Of a stretch of 64,000 nucleotides of DNA, positions 35,460 to 44,054 are shown in pieces (within the stretch, counting starts at the first letter, position 1; each line of letters begins with the position of its first letter). Source of the stretch: Acidobacteriota bacterium (lineage in GTDB: Bacteria > Acidobacteriota > Aminicenantia > Aminicenantales > Saccharicenantaceae); NCBI GenBank assembly GCA_029569255.1, contig JAKQUO010000061.1:102165-166164 (forward strand), written 5' to 3'. The notes beneath the pieces were generated by a model. That model had not been told where the DNA came from. It made no database searches and saw only the letters and a list, made by a program, of their open reading frames with translations. Both the position numbers and the translations under genes were made by a program.

Positions 35460-35592
35460 GGACACGCCCATCCCATCGCCACGCCTTGCCGGCGCCCTGG
35501 CGGTGAGGAAGGACGCGGCGCCCGAAGGGTCCGAAGGGGCCTTGATTCGCGGCGGACTCTCCGATAGACTGAATCCGGTACAGAGGTGTATC

Positions 35593-36429
35593 ATGAGGTA
35601 TTTCAGCTGCCTGGTCTTACTGCTTCTCGTCTTTGCGCCAGGCTGTAACAGAGGAGGAGGTGACGTGCTAGGCCCCTATTACGTGAAACTCGACGCCGTT
35701 TCGCAAGAGAAATGGGGTGAGCTGGCTCGGCAGAGGGTCTTTTTCGGTCACATGTCTGTCGGGTCGAACATCCTCGATGGCCTCGAGGAAGTCATCAGCC
35801 GGAGACCGGGGATCCGGCTGAACATCCGTGAAACCGCCGACCCCGGCGAATTCGCGGTCCCGGTTTTCGCCCATTATCCAGTTGGAAGGAACAAAGTCCC
35901 CCTGTCGAAGATCGCGGCCTTTCGAGAGATCATGGACAGAGGCATCGGCCGAGCTGCGGACGTGGCCTTCTTCAAGTTCTGCTACGTCGATATCGACCAT
36001 GAAACCGATATCGAGGCGCTGTTCGAAAGCTACGTCGCGCTCATCGAGGGGCTGCAGGAACGGTACCCTGATTTGACGATCGTCACGTTCACGGTCCCGC
36101 TCTTATCGAAGCCCGTCGGGATCAAGACCCGACTTCGGAAATTGCTGGGAAGGCTGCCCTGGTACGAAGAGGAGAACGTCAAGCGGAACCTCTTCAACGA
36201 TCTGTTGAGGGCCCGTTTCCAGGGGACTTTGTTCGACTTGGCCGCCGTCGAATCGCGGTTCGACGACGAAAGACGCGCCACCTTCCGATACGGCGGGAAA
36301 GACTACGAATTGCTCCGTCGCGATTTCACGGACGATGGGGGGCATCTCAATCCGATCGGACGTCAGGTCGTCGCCATCGAGCTGCTGCGGTTCTTGACAA
36401 CCGTCGGAAGCCCCGAGCGCCCGCTCTAG
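35593..36429 (+). CDS. SGNH/GDSL-like lipoprotein
   Basis: A 278-residue protein. The signal peptide ends in a lipobox (FAPGC, Cys about residue 18), indicating a lipid anchor. A block GHMSVGSNILDGL near residue 53 places a Ser in the SGNH block I position, and the C-terminal DDGGHLNPIGRQV supplies the block V Asp/His pair. The domain recalls AlgX/AlgJ-type enzymes that O-acetylate or deacetylate polysaccharides; this is inferred from motif layout only. AGAGGTG precedes ATG 35593. It lies between the two NadE-like genes, ending 14 bases before the second. Confidence 0.7.
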   Translation: MRYFSCLVLLLLVFAPGCNRGGGDVLGPYYVKLDAVSQEKWGELARQRVFFGHMSVGSNILDGLEEVISRRPGIRLNIRETADPGEFAVPVFAHYPVGRNKVPLSKIAAFREIMDRGIGRAADVAFFKFCYVDIDHETDIEALFESYVALIEGLQERYPDLTIVTFTVPLLSKPVGIKTRLRKLLGRLPWYEEENVKRNLFNDLLRARFQGTLFDLAAVESRFDDERRATFRYGGKDYELLRRDFTDDGGHLNPIGRQVVAIELLRFLTTVGSPERPL

Positions 36430-36443
36430 GAGGAGAGCCTAAC

Positions 36444-37412
36444 ATGCCTTTTTCGAAGAACGATATCCGGATCGACCCCGAGGCGGAAACAGAGCGCATC
36501 GTCGCCGCGATGCGCCGGATCGTCGGCCAGGAGCTGGGCAAGCGCGGAGGGGTCATCGGCATCAGCGGCGGCATCGACTCGAGCGTTTGCCTGGCCTTGA
36601 GCGCCAAGGCCTTCGGCCCCGAGCGGGCCCTGGGCGTCACCATGCCCGAATCCGATTCGAACCCCATCAGCGCGGTCCTGGCCAGGAAACTGGCCCGCCA
36701 GTACGGCGTCCCCTACATCGTCGAGGACATGACGGCGGCCCTAGCCGGCTTCGGGGCCTACCGGCGCCGGGATGAGGCCATGAGGAGCGTCTTCCCCGAA
36801 TACGACTCGACCTTCCGGGCCAAGATCGTCCTGCCGTCCGCGTTGGGAGCCAAGGACCAACTGAACGTCTTCCGGCTGACGATCATCTCTCCGGAAGGGG
36901 AGGAGAAGACCGAGCGGATCCCCGTCAAGGAGTACCTGCAGATCGTCGCCTCCTCGAATTTCAAGCAGCGCAGCCGCATGTCGATGCTCTATCATCATGC
37001 CGACCGTCTCAACTACGCCGTGATCGGCACGGGCAATAAGAACGAGCACGAACAGGGGTTTTTCGTCAAGTACGGGGACGGCGGCGCCGATATCAAGCCC
37101 ATCGCCCACCTGTTCAAGACCCAGGTCTTCCAGCTCGCGGACCACCTCGGCGTCCCGGAGGAGATCCGGAAACGGGTCCCGACGACGGACACCTACAGCG
37201 CCGAATGCACCCAGGAGGAATTCTTCTTCCGGGTCCCCTTCGAGGTGGGCGACCTCATCTGGTACGCCATGGAGAAGGGCGTGCCCGAGGACGAGGTCGC
37301 GAGAGAGCTGGGGATCGGCCGGGAGCAGATCCTCAATATCCAGAACGATATCAAGCGGAAGATCAGGGCCACGGAGTACCTGAGGGCCGCGCCAAGGCAC
37401 ATCGGTGAATAG
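36444..37412 (+). CDS. NAD synthetase-like ATP pyrophosphatase, copy 2
   Basis: A 322-residue NadE-family protein with PP-loop GISGGIDS (residues 39-46), GTGNKNEHEQGFFVKYGDGG and PIAHLFKTQVFQLADHLG. It is closer to canonical NadE than copy 1 (GTGN kept) and again lacks a glutaminase domain. It ends with TTDTYSAECTQEEFFFRVPF, a stretch also present in altered form in copy 1 (PDTYSAPVTDEEWFFRMPL), which marks the two as paralogs. AGGAGGAG precedes the ATG, and the AMP-ligase gene starts four bases after the stop. It may make NAD or amidate another adenylated acid. Confidence 0.85.
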   Translation: MPFSKNDIRIDPEAETERIVAAMRRIVGQELGKRGGVIGISGGIDSSVCLALSAKAFGPERALGVTMPESDSNPISAVLARKLARQYGVPYIVEDMTAALAGFGAYRRRDEAMRSVFPEYDSTFRAKIVLPSALGAKDQLNVFRLTIISPEGEEKTERIPVKEYLQIVASSNFKQRSRMSMLYHHADRLNYAVIGTGNKNEHEQGFFVKYGDGGADIKPIAHLFKTQVFQLADHLGVPEEIRKRVPTTDTYSAECTQEEFFFRVPFEVGDLIWYAMEKGVPEDEVARELGIGREQILNIQNDIKRKIRATEYLRAAPRHIGE

Positions 37413-37415
37413 AAG

Positions 37416-38984
37416 ATGGGGCACACCAGATTCGTCCATAGCTTTCTCGAGGATTCCGCGGACCGCTTCGCGGACAAGAAGGCCCTGTTCGCTTCCGGCA
37501 CGTGGCATTCCTACCGGGACCTGAACGCCCGGGCGAATCGTCTGGCCCGCCTCCTCCTGAGCCTGGGCCTGAAAAGGGGCGACCGGGCGGCCCTGTTCAT
37601 CGAGAATTCACCGGAATACGTCGTGTCCTATTACGCCATCCTCAAGGCGGGCGGAACGACCGTGGCGTTGAATACCGAGCTGACCGCCGCCGATGTCGCC
37701 TACATCTCGAAAGACTGCGGCGTCCGGTTCCTCATTGCCGGCCGGCGGCTCGCGGCCAAGACCTTCGGGACGGCCCCTGCGGGTTCCAGTGCCGAGCTGC
37801 CTGACGCCGGCCCTCTCCCGGAGAACCTTCTTGTCTGGAAAGAGCCGAAAGACCCGGACCCGGCGTTCGGAGGCCGGGCCGCCATCGGGCTGCCGGGATC
37901 GTTCGAAGGTTTCCCCGACGGTGACCCGGGCGTCCGGGTGATCGACATCGACAACGCCTCGATCGTCTACACTTCCGGGAGCACCGGGAGGCCCCGGGGC
38001 GCCGTGCTGACCCATCTGAATATCGTGTCGAACACGCGGTCGATCGTCGACTACCTCGAGCTGACGCAAGACGACCGGATCATGGTCGTTCTGCCCTTCC
38101 ACTACATCTACGGGAAGTCGCTCCTGAACACCCATTTTTACGTGGGTGGCTCGGTCGTCATCGACAACCGCTTCCTTTATCCGAACGCCGTCCTGCAGAC
38201 CATGCGCGAGCAGGACGCCACGGGCTTCGCCGGCGTGCCTTCGACTTTCACCATCCTCCTCAGCAGGTCCAATCTCAAGGCCATGACGTTCCCCAAGCTG
38301 CGCTATGTCACCCAGGCGGGAGGCGCCATGGCCCCGGCGGTCCAGAAGGAGGTCGTCGAGGCGTTCGCGCCGGCCCCGCTGTTCGTGATGTACGGGGCGA
38401 CCGAAGCCTCAGCCCGCCTGTCCTACCTCGATCCGCGCGAGCTGCACCGCAAATGGGGGTCGATCGGAAAAGCCATCGCCAATGTCGATCTCTTCGTGGC
38501 CGACGGCCAGGGCCGCCCGCTCCCCGCGGGGGAAGAAGGCGAGATCGTGGCCCGCGGGTCGAACCTCATGTCCGGCTATTGGAACCATCCCGAGGAGACC
38601 GAAAAGGTCCTCAAGAACGGCCTCTACTTCACCGGTGATATCGGACGGATGGACGAGGAGGGCTTTCTCTACGTGGTCGGCCGGACCAAGGACATGATCA
38701 AGATCGGCGGCAACCGCGTGAGCGCCAAGGAGATCGAGGAAGCCCTCCATGAGCACCCCGGGATCGTCGAAGCGGCGGTCGTCGGGGTCCCGGACGAGGT
38801 GTTGGGGGAGGCCCCCAAGGCCATCCTCGTCGTTAAAAAAGAGGCGGCCGACGGGATCCTCGAGGAGCTCCCGTCCTTCCTCCAGAAGCGCCTCGCGGTC
38901 TATAAGATCCCGAAAAACTATGAGATCCGGGATTCTCTTCCCAAGAACGAAGCCGGCAAGGTCCTCAAGCTGAAGCTCCGTTAG
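37416..38984 (+). CDS. Acyl-AMP/acyl-CoA ligase (ANL superfamily)
   Basis: A 522-residue class I adenylate-forming enzyme. The P-loop motif YTSGSTGRPRG (near residue 187), the A5 motif YGATEAS, the A7/A8 region YFTGDIGRMDEEGF and VVGRTKDMIKIGGNRVSAKEIEE, and the C-terminal PKNEAGKVLK with the catalytic Lys are all present. It activates a carboxylic acid as acyl-AMP and passes it to CoA, a carrier protein or an amine. Substrate preference is not readable. It follows NadE-like copy 2 by four bases, so it belongs to the same transcript. Confidence 0.9.
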   Translation: MGHTRFVHSFLEDSADRFADKKALFASGTWHSYRDLNARANRLARLLLSLGLKRGDRAALFIENSPEYVVSYYAILKAGGTTVALNTELTAADVAYISKDCGVRFLIAGRRLAAKTFGTAPAGSSAELPDAGPLPENLLVWKEPKDPDPAFGGRAAIGLPGSFEGFPDGDPGVRVIDIDNASIVYTSGSTGRPRGAVLTHLNIVSNTRSIVDYLELTQDDRIMVVLPFHYIYGKSLLNTHFYVGGSVVIDNRFLYPNAVLQTMREQDATGFAGVPSTFTILLSRSNLKAMTFPKLRYVTQAGGAMAPAVQKEVVEAFAPAPLFVMYGATEASARLSYLDPRELHRKWGSIGKAIANVDLFVADGQGRPLPAGEEGEIVARGSNLMSGYWNHPEETEKVLKNGLYFTGDIGRMDEEGFLYVVGRTKDMIKIGGNRVSAKEIEEALHEHPGIVEAAVVGVPDEVLGEAPKAILVVKKEAADGILEELPSFLQKRLAVYKIPKNYEIRDSLPKNEAGKVLKLKLR

Positions 38985-39138
38985 GCCGAATCCCCATCTA
39001 CATGAACGGGGCCCGCGGCCTGAAGGCGGGCGCGGGGACGCGTCCGTCGAACGCTCTCGATCAGAAGAACGCTTAAGAAAGGACTACAGGTTCCGCTCAG
39101 CCGCATCTTGCCCAAGGAAGAACGGGCCGAGGCTACGA

Positions 39139-39360
39139 TTACTGCTTCTTTCCGCGTCTCTTTTTGGCGTAGATGCCGAGTGAAACGAGACCCGCTCCCA
39201 AGAGCGCGATGGCCGCGGGCTCGGCCACCGAATAGCTGGGTCTGTCTCCCGGACTTGGGCGCGGCCCGAAGCCGGATGCGTCCGCGAAAGAAACAACGGC
39301 CAAGAGGAGCAGGACTGTCATCCCAGCCAGCGCAACGAGCTTTCTGAAGGTGATGGTCAT
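39139..39360 (-). CDS. Minimal PEP-CTERM protein
   Basis: A 73-residue protein. A signal peptide covers roughly residues 1-28 (VLLLLAVVSFADA). After a linker of only about 17 residues (FGPRPSPGDRPSYSV) comes a PEP-CTERM-type sorting signal: AEP at 47-49 in place of PEP, a hydrophobic helix at 50-64 and the basic tail AKKRRGKK. Exosortase would cleave near the AEP and could hand over almost nothing but a short Pro/Ser/Gly peptide. The ATG overlaps the exosortase stop (ATGA), so it is almost certainly the dedicated substrate or a reporter-like pilot of that exosortase. Confidence 0.85.
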   Translation of the reverse strand: MTITFRKLVALAGMTVLLLLAVVSFADASGFGPRPSPGDRPSYSVAEPAAIALLGAGLVSLGIYAKKRRGKKQ

Positions 39361-40310
39361 TTGAATCCTCCGCTTTCTTTTCCAGCGACATTATCGCTGA
39401 CCGAAGGCCGTTTGTCAAGCGCTTTGGGGACGCCATATTCCCGGACTCCGAAGAGCCCGGCCCAGGCGTCCCGAGGGCTTTTGAGGGCCCAGAGCGCGAA
39501 GGCGAGCATCACAAGACCTAATCCAAAAAAGACAAAGCCACCCGATCGATGCAGGAATCCTCCTTCGATGATCCTGATATCGATGAAATAGGAAAGCAAA
39601 TAGAGCGTGACGATCCTGACCGCGTTCTTCAGCACGGTAATGGGCAGAACGGCGACGGCCAAGGTCATCTTCTTCCATCGCGCGCGGAGGAAGATCTGCC
39701 CGGCCAGGACGCTCGTGATGAGAAGGGCCAGGCTGGAACGGATTCCGCTGCATTCCCGGGCCACCTGCAGATCGAAGCCCGGCAGCCTAAAAACGGCCCC
39801 TTCCCTCACGAAGGGCACATTGAATACCCAAAAAAGCAGTTGGGTGGCCCATGTAGCGCCTGTCACAAGGACCGCAACGATGCGCTCCATCCAAGCGGCC
39901 GGCAGTGGTATCATGAAAACGAGGAACAGGAACGGGAAGCGCGCCCGGACGAAGGACCTCCGCCCGAATAGGGCGACAAAGCTGCCCGCCAGAAAAAGGA
40001 TCGCTCCCGATACCGTGAGCTCGACGTGTTCGATTAGGGCCGGATGACGGGCCTTATCGACCGCTAACAGGGCCAAACCGGCGCAGAGGACCAGAACCCC
40101 TACCGGGTGGGCGCCGCGCTCTTCCCAGAAAAGGAGCTTTCTTCTCTGAAAGAGCACATAGGCGCTGATGATGGGTATCAATGGGATATGGATGTAGTAA
40201 TCCGCCGGACGCCCATGTCGAAGTATATCGCTCAAGGCGCCGGCCGAAAAGAACACGGACACCAGGGCACAGCTCACGAATAATAGGAGCTTACGTTTTT
40301 TCGGGTCCAT
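39357..40310 (-). CDS. Exosortase (EpsH family)
   Basis: A 317-residue multi-pass membrane protein with about eight hydrophobic segments. The proposed catalytic triad is complete: C187 (ARECSGIRSS), R232 (LKNAVRI) and H254 (GGFLHRSGG). Exosortases cut PEP-CTERM proteins at the membrane, usually alongside exopolysaccharide production. No EpsI domain is attached. ATG 40310 is used; an in-frame TTG at 40340 is possible. A TTGACA/TAACAT promoter and a tandem 13-base repeat lie upstream. It overlaps the PEP-CTERM gene by four bases and is near a polysaccharide operon, as expected. Confidence 0.93.
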   Translation of the reverse strand: MDPKKRKLLLFVSCALVSVFFSAGALSDILRHGRPADYYIHIPLIPIISAYVLFQRRKLLFWEERGAHPVGVLVLCAGLALLAVDKARHPALIEHVELTVSGAILFLAGSFVALFGRRSFVRARFPFLFLVFMIPLPAAWMERIVAVLVTGATWATQLLFWVFNVPFVREGAVFRLPGFDLQVARECSGIRSSLALLITSVLAGQIFLRARWKKMTLAVAVLPITVLKNAVRIVTLYLLSYFIDIRIIEGGFLHRSGGFVFFGLGLVMLAFALWALKSPRDAWAGLFGVREYGVPKALDKRPSVSDNVAGKESGGFK

Positions 40311-40345
40311 CGGTCTGTTGCCCGCTCTCTTTTCAAACAAGGCGC

Positions 40346-40374
40346 ATGTTATGATACCCCTTCTGCGCTGTCAA
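40346..40374 (-). promoter_or_regulatory. Promoter of the exosortase-PEP-CTERM operon
   Basis: Reading leftward, TTGACA (40369-40374) and TAACAT (40346-40351) are 17 bases apart, about 36 bases before ATG 40310. Confidence 0.65.
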
Positions 40375-40378
40375 TTCC

Positions 40379-40404
40379 GTCATTCGGTCATGTCATCTGG
40401 TCAT
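40379..40404 (-). promoter_or_regulatory. Tandem 13-base repeat next to the exosortase -35 box
   Basis: On the plus strand GTCATTCGGTCAT is followed at once by GTCATCTGGTCAT (11 of 13 bases alike), four bases upstream of the leftward -35 hexamer. This is the usual place for an activator or response-regulator dimer. Confidence 0.5.
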
Positions 40405-40488
40405 TCCGTTCGCTATCAACTTGCTTTCGGGCGGATGGTATCAAATGACGATCGCTGGCAAGGAAGGACCCGCTCAAGGAGGCTGACC

Positions 40489-40770
40489 ATGGATTTCTCC
40501 AAAGACTTTCTGAAGATCGACCCATAGTCCGAAGCCGAGCGGATGAAGACCCCGCACTATCACTCCTTAAAGCTCAACTATCTCGGCTGTAGCACGACCA
40601 ACAAGAGCGGCGTCCTCGACCTCCTGCTTTGCTCCTAAGAAAACAAGGTCGGGCTCTCCGAGACCCGCCGGGTCATGGGCTTGAAGGAAGATCAGGTCAA
40701 ACACGCCTTCCGTGATTTCTCGAGCAAGTACCTGATGACGGAACATCTGCACGATTTCCCAGCGGCTTTG
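40489..40770 (+). pseudogene. Decayed third NadE-like copy
   Basis: One continuous frame starting at ATG 40489 (AAGGAGG just before it) reads DFSKDFLKIDP, stop, SEAER, then HYHSLKLNYLGCSTTNKS, then LDLLLCS, stop, ENKVGLSETRRVMGLKEDQVKHAFRDFSSKYLMTEHL. These pieces match the start, the centre and the end of NadE-like copy 1, with the PP-loop and most of the middle lost through in-frame deletions. The leader (GGTATCAA region) also resembles that of copy 1. It cannot make a functional protein. Confidence 0.88.
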
Positions 40771-40796
40771 ACACGAACCGCAGCCGCGATCCTCGA

Positions 40797-41972
40797 TCAG
40801 GCCTTTATAAATATCTTCTTTGCGTACATTAGACGGCAGATGGCCCACATGAGTCCCCAGACGACGGTCGCTAGAAGAATCTGGGCCTTATCGCCGCCAA
40901 TCCATTTCGAAAGGCCTAAGGTGAAGGGAGCGGCCGCCTTTTCGAGCCATTCCGCTCCGCCCGAAAAGGCGAAAACGTAGATGAAGATCGGATTCATGCC
41001 GACAGAAACGAAAAACTTTGATCCCGCCCGTATCCGAGCCACATCGGCGATCCAGTAAGCCAAGGCAAAGGCCAAGAGACTCGAGCCGACGGCTAAGATA
41101 ACGAAAGAGCTGGTGCATATCCGCCTAATGATTGGCGTTTGAGGATCGAGGGCCAGTCCGGCCAGGATCCCCGACGCCCCCGAAAAGGCCATGATCCAGA
41201 GCTTTCGCGAGGGGGCTCGACCGCTCCTTATGAGTCGCCCCGCCAGGATGCCTGAAAGGACGAAGGCGGTCGAAGGAACGATGTTGAACGTGACCCAATC
41301 CCCCTCGGAGAGGCGCCCGAATAAGGACAGATCGACAATTGAACCGAAATTGTGTCCCGGGGTGAATAGCTGGTCAAAGCCGGGAGCGGGCCACAGTCGA
41401 TACAGAAGTTCTGTCGTCAAGATGATCCCCGCCGCGACCCCGGCTATCGACAAGGCAGAGCATCGCAACAACAGGAAACCGAGGAAGCCGGCCAGGGCCA
41501 ACTGGGGCAAGATATCGAGCAAGAATTCGTTAGCGCCACCGCTTTCGATTGGATTGATCCGTGAGAGGGCCCAGCCCAGCGAAAAAAGGACGAGCGCCCG
41601 CCTCGCGGCATGCCTGAAAGTCCCGCCCCAGCTCTCTCCCCCTTTCCATCGCTTCTGGTAGGAAAAGACCATGGCCGTGCCGCTGATGAACATGAAAAAG
41701 GGCTGGCCGAGGTCCCAAAGGCGCAATCCGTGCCAAGGATGGTGCCGGAATTGCATCGCGACGGCTTTGAGGATCGGGGCACTGTCGGCACGCGCCAGAA
41801 GCTCATAAATGCCCGTCACTTCGGCGATCAGGAAGAACATGACGATGCCACGAAATAGATCGAGGGACGTCAGCCGGCTCTCGTCGATCCTAAGATTCTC
41901 AGGGAACCGCGGCAATGGAGGACGCCTACTTATATTACGGGGTGCGATAAATTGATTGCCTTCAGGCGGCAT
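40797..41972 (-). CDS. HGSNAT/NagX-like membrane acyltransferase (COG4299)
   Basis: A 391-residue membrane protein with about ten hydrophobic segments. SRLTSLDLFRGIVMFF near residue 33, GQPFFMFISGTAMVFSY and the C-terminal SVGMNPIFIYVFAF match the COG4299 family related to heparan-alpha-glucosaminide N-acetyltransferase. Members are thought to move acetyl groups across the membrane to sugars, so modification of the surface glycan is inferred. The start at 41972 overlaps the end of an IS630 remnant by 11 bases; the true upstream region may have been replaced by that insertion. It is convergent with the NadE-like pseudogene. Confidence 0.82.
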   Translation of the reverse strand: MPPEGNQFIAPRNISRRPPLPRFPENLRIDESRLTSLDLFRGIVMFFLIAEVTGIYELLARADSAPILKAVAMQFRHHPWHGLRLWDLGQPFFMFISGTAMVFSYQKRWKGGESWGGTFRHAARRALVLFSLGWALSRINPIESGGANEFLLDILPQLALAGFLGFLLLRCSALSIAGVAAGIILTTELLYRLWPAPGFDQLFTPGHNFGSIVDLSLFGRLSEGDWVTFNIVPSTAFVLSGILAGRLIRSGRAPSRKLWIMAFSGASGILAGLALDPQTPIIRRICTSSFVILAVGSSLLAFALAYWIADVARIRAGSKFFVSVGMNPIFIYVFAFSGGAEWLEKAAAPFTLGLSKWIGGDKAQILLATVVWGLMWAICRLMYAKKIFIKA

Positions 41973-42501
41973 GACGGACGCTCTTATACCTGAAGAAATT
42001 CATCACGATTCGCTGCTGGCGCTGACGCCCCCGAAGATATCCGGAGATGCCCTTGTGCATCGTCTCAACGTCGGAGGGTCGATGCCGGCCTATCGCATTG
42101 CTCTTGATGTCTTGATCCAGAACTTCGCCCAGATTCAGGTCCGGCCGATAACCGGGAAGATTGAACAATCTGACCCGTCGTCCTTTCGCCCCCAGCCAGG
42201 TTCTCACCGCCGCCGACCGATGGACTGGATGAAAGTCAACTAGGAGATAGACCCGTCGCGGCACCAGCCGCTCAAGTCGCCTAATGAAATCGATTAAAAG
42301 CTGACCCTGCGGCTTGGCTGCCAGGACATCCAGGCTCTTGTTCCTGACTTTATTGACCCAAACCTCTACGGCCTGTCCTGTGACCCCGAAGGTCCTTGAC
42401 GCTTTCAACTGGGTCACTCCATCTCACACAGCCTGAACGGCCCGACGAAGCAATTGTTCTTGAGAGGCTGAGGACAACGACTTGGTATCTCTGCTCTTCA
42501 T
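41962..42501 (-). pseudogene. IS630-family transposase remnant
   Basis: From ATG 42501 the frame reads an N-terminal helix-turn-helix region with a stop (QAV, stop, DGVTQLKASRTFGVTGQAVEVW). It then jumps directly to the C-terminal half of an IS630 DDE transposase: VYLLVDFHPVHRSAAVRTWL, RLFNLPGYRPDLNLGEVLDQDIKSN. The catalytic centre is missing through an internal deletion. Its 3' end runs to the start of the acyltransferase gene. Confidence 0.82.
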
Positions 42502-42691
42502 GAATACATCTATCATATTAAAAACCCGAACGCCGACAAAAATCAATCGAAACAACCGGCGGGGATTCCGCGCCTTTTCCGACCGTACCTGGCTGCTGAC
42601 CGGAAGTGCGAGACACGAGAGAACCGAGAGGAGACGGCCGAGCGAGCGATCCGGACATCATTCATTCCCTTGGGACGGAAATCGAGAGAGA
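42502..42691. other. Degenerate sequence between insertion-sequence remnants
   Basis: No gene is seen. The segment is a junction between the IS630 remnant on the left and the transposase fragment on the right, with mixed base composition and no recognisable protein fragment. Confidence 0.4.
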
Positions 42692-42977
42692 GCCAGATAA
42701 CGGATCCTTGGTTCAAGGCTAAGCGGAAAGAGAGGAATCGGATCGAAGGCGCGCTCGGGAACGGGAAGGAGCATTATGGACTCGACCGGGTCAAATACAT
42801 GGGGTAAGGACGGGGCAGAGATGTGGGTCCGGGGAGGCTGCTAGCGATGAATCTGAAGACGGCACTGGGGAGAGTATGGAGAAAGAATCTGAATCCGAAA
42901 TAAGAACATCGTTCCAGAGAGGAAAGCAAGGAGAAGCCATCAGCCGCTGGACGCGAGGATGACTTTTTCAGCAGACC
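42692..42977 (+). mobile_element. Insertion-sequence remnant A (3' end of a DDE transposase)
   Basis: The plus strand encodes WFKAKRKERNRIEGALGNGKEHYGLDRV and then LLAMNLKTALGRV. It is the same transposase C-terminus as in the element at 45098-45644, broken by a stop and shifts. It ends with TTTTTCAGCAGA (42964-42975) and CC, the same right terminal repeat as that element. No left end is recognisable. Confidence 0.75.
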
Positions 42978-42993
42978 CTCCATAACGCATAGC

Positions 42994-43062
42994 CAGCGTC
43001 GATCCGCTCCGACACCGGCCGCCTTCGCTCGGACAGGGTGGCCGGAATCGTTGGAATACGCA
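42994..43062 (+). repeat. Right end of an IS21-type element (remnant)
   Basis: AGCGTCGATCCGCTCCGACAC followed by GTGGCCGGAATCGTTGGAATACGCA closely matches the right end of the complete element at 58238-58306, with one difference in the last 25 bases. No transposase part remains. It lies 11 bases from the end of the deacetylase gene. Confidence 0.8.
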
Positions 43063-43072
43063 ATCAAGGAGA

Positions 43073-44050
43073 CTAGATACCCATGACTTCATTCGAAAGA
43101 GAACTTGCCTCAGGAGAAGGGAGGCCGGATGGATTTACGATCGTCTCGGTCCTCCAGAATCCAGCCATATCCCTAGGCAAAGGATGCCAGAACCGGTCTG
43201 AATAATTCTCGGCAATGAAGGCCAGGAAATCAAGATAATAGCGGGCAGGATAACATTTCGTTGAGCGTCTCGAATTATTAAAACTCATGTAGTCTGGATG
43301 AGATATTAGAAGCGCCATTCCGCCGCAAGCGGCAATCCAAGCCAGTTTTTGCTTCCATACGAATAAGTCGGATTCTTTCAATATAACAAAAAGACAATGA
43401 TCCTGGGGAAGAGTATAAGGCAATTCGACGTAACTGCGCGATTCATCCAAATTCTTGACCAGATAGGGAAAAATTGTGCCGGCGGCGTCATTTTGGGGTT
43501 CGAAGGGATCTGTATCAAATGAGGAGCAGGAATATTCAATATTCAGTTCTGTTAGCCATGATGGATTCCTTAACATCGAGGGCGAGGAGAAACCGACAGA
43601 CCTCCAACTTCTCAGATAAGCGTTGATCCTGCTAGCCCTCTCATTGAAGACTTTCTTGTTCTTAAAAAGTTTTCCGTCATGTTTAAGTCCATGAACTCCG
43701 ACCTCAAATCCAGAATTAACCAGGTCCTGTCTTATGGCTGGGTCCAGTTGATATCGTTCGGGGACGAAATTGAAGGACGATCTGAACCCCAAGCCACGTT
43801 CAGCCTCCATCAAGGCAAGGGCCTGCCGGGCACCTGCGGCCGTATCAACATCATGCACCAAGACGAGGGCGAACGCTTTTCCGCCTGGCCATCCTCGCCA
43901 TCCTGGCGGATGCTTCGCTGAGTTCTGGTCGATTGGCCAGACAGCCGCCGAGGTCCTTCGTTTACGGGCAGCGAGGGCTCTTCTTAAGGTGAGTTGGATT
44001 GTCCTTGGAACGAACGGTTTGATGATATAGTAGGCATCTAAGGCTCGCAT
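43073..44050 (-). CDS. Polysaccharide deacetylase-like protein
   Basis: A 325-residue protein of the NodB-like carbohydrate esterase 4 type. Motif 1 is LVHDVDT (H66, D67, D69) and motif 2 is GVHGLKHDG (H120, H124). It also has RSSFNFVPERY and a C-terminal LLISHPDYMSF His motif. No signal peptide is visible, so a cytoplasmic or membrane-face action is likely. It probably removes acyl groups from N-acetyl sugars of the surface glycan. It is the last gene of the leftward polysaccharide operon, four bases after the GNAT gene. Confidence 0.85.
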   Translation of the reverse strand: MRALDAYYIIKPFVPRTIQLTLRRALAARKRRTSAAVWPIDQNSAKHPPGWRGWPGGKAFALVLVHDVDTAAGARQALALMEAERGLGFRSSFNFVPERYQLDPAIRQDLVNSGFEVGVHGLKHDGKLFKNKKVFNERASRINAYLRSWRSVGFSSPSMLRNPSWLTELNIEYSCSSFDTDPFEPQNDAAGTIFPYLVKNLDESRSYVELPYTLPQDHCLFVILKESDLFVWKQKLAWIAACGGMALLISHPDYMSFNNSRRSTKCYPARYYLDFLAFIAENYSDRFWHPLPRDMAGFWRTETIVNPSGLPSPEASSLSNEVMGI

Positions 44051-44054
44051 GGTT

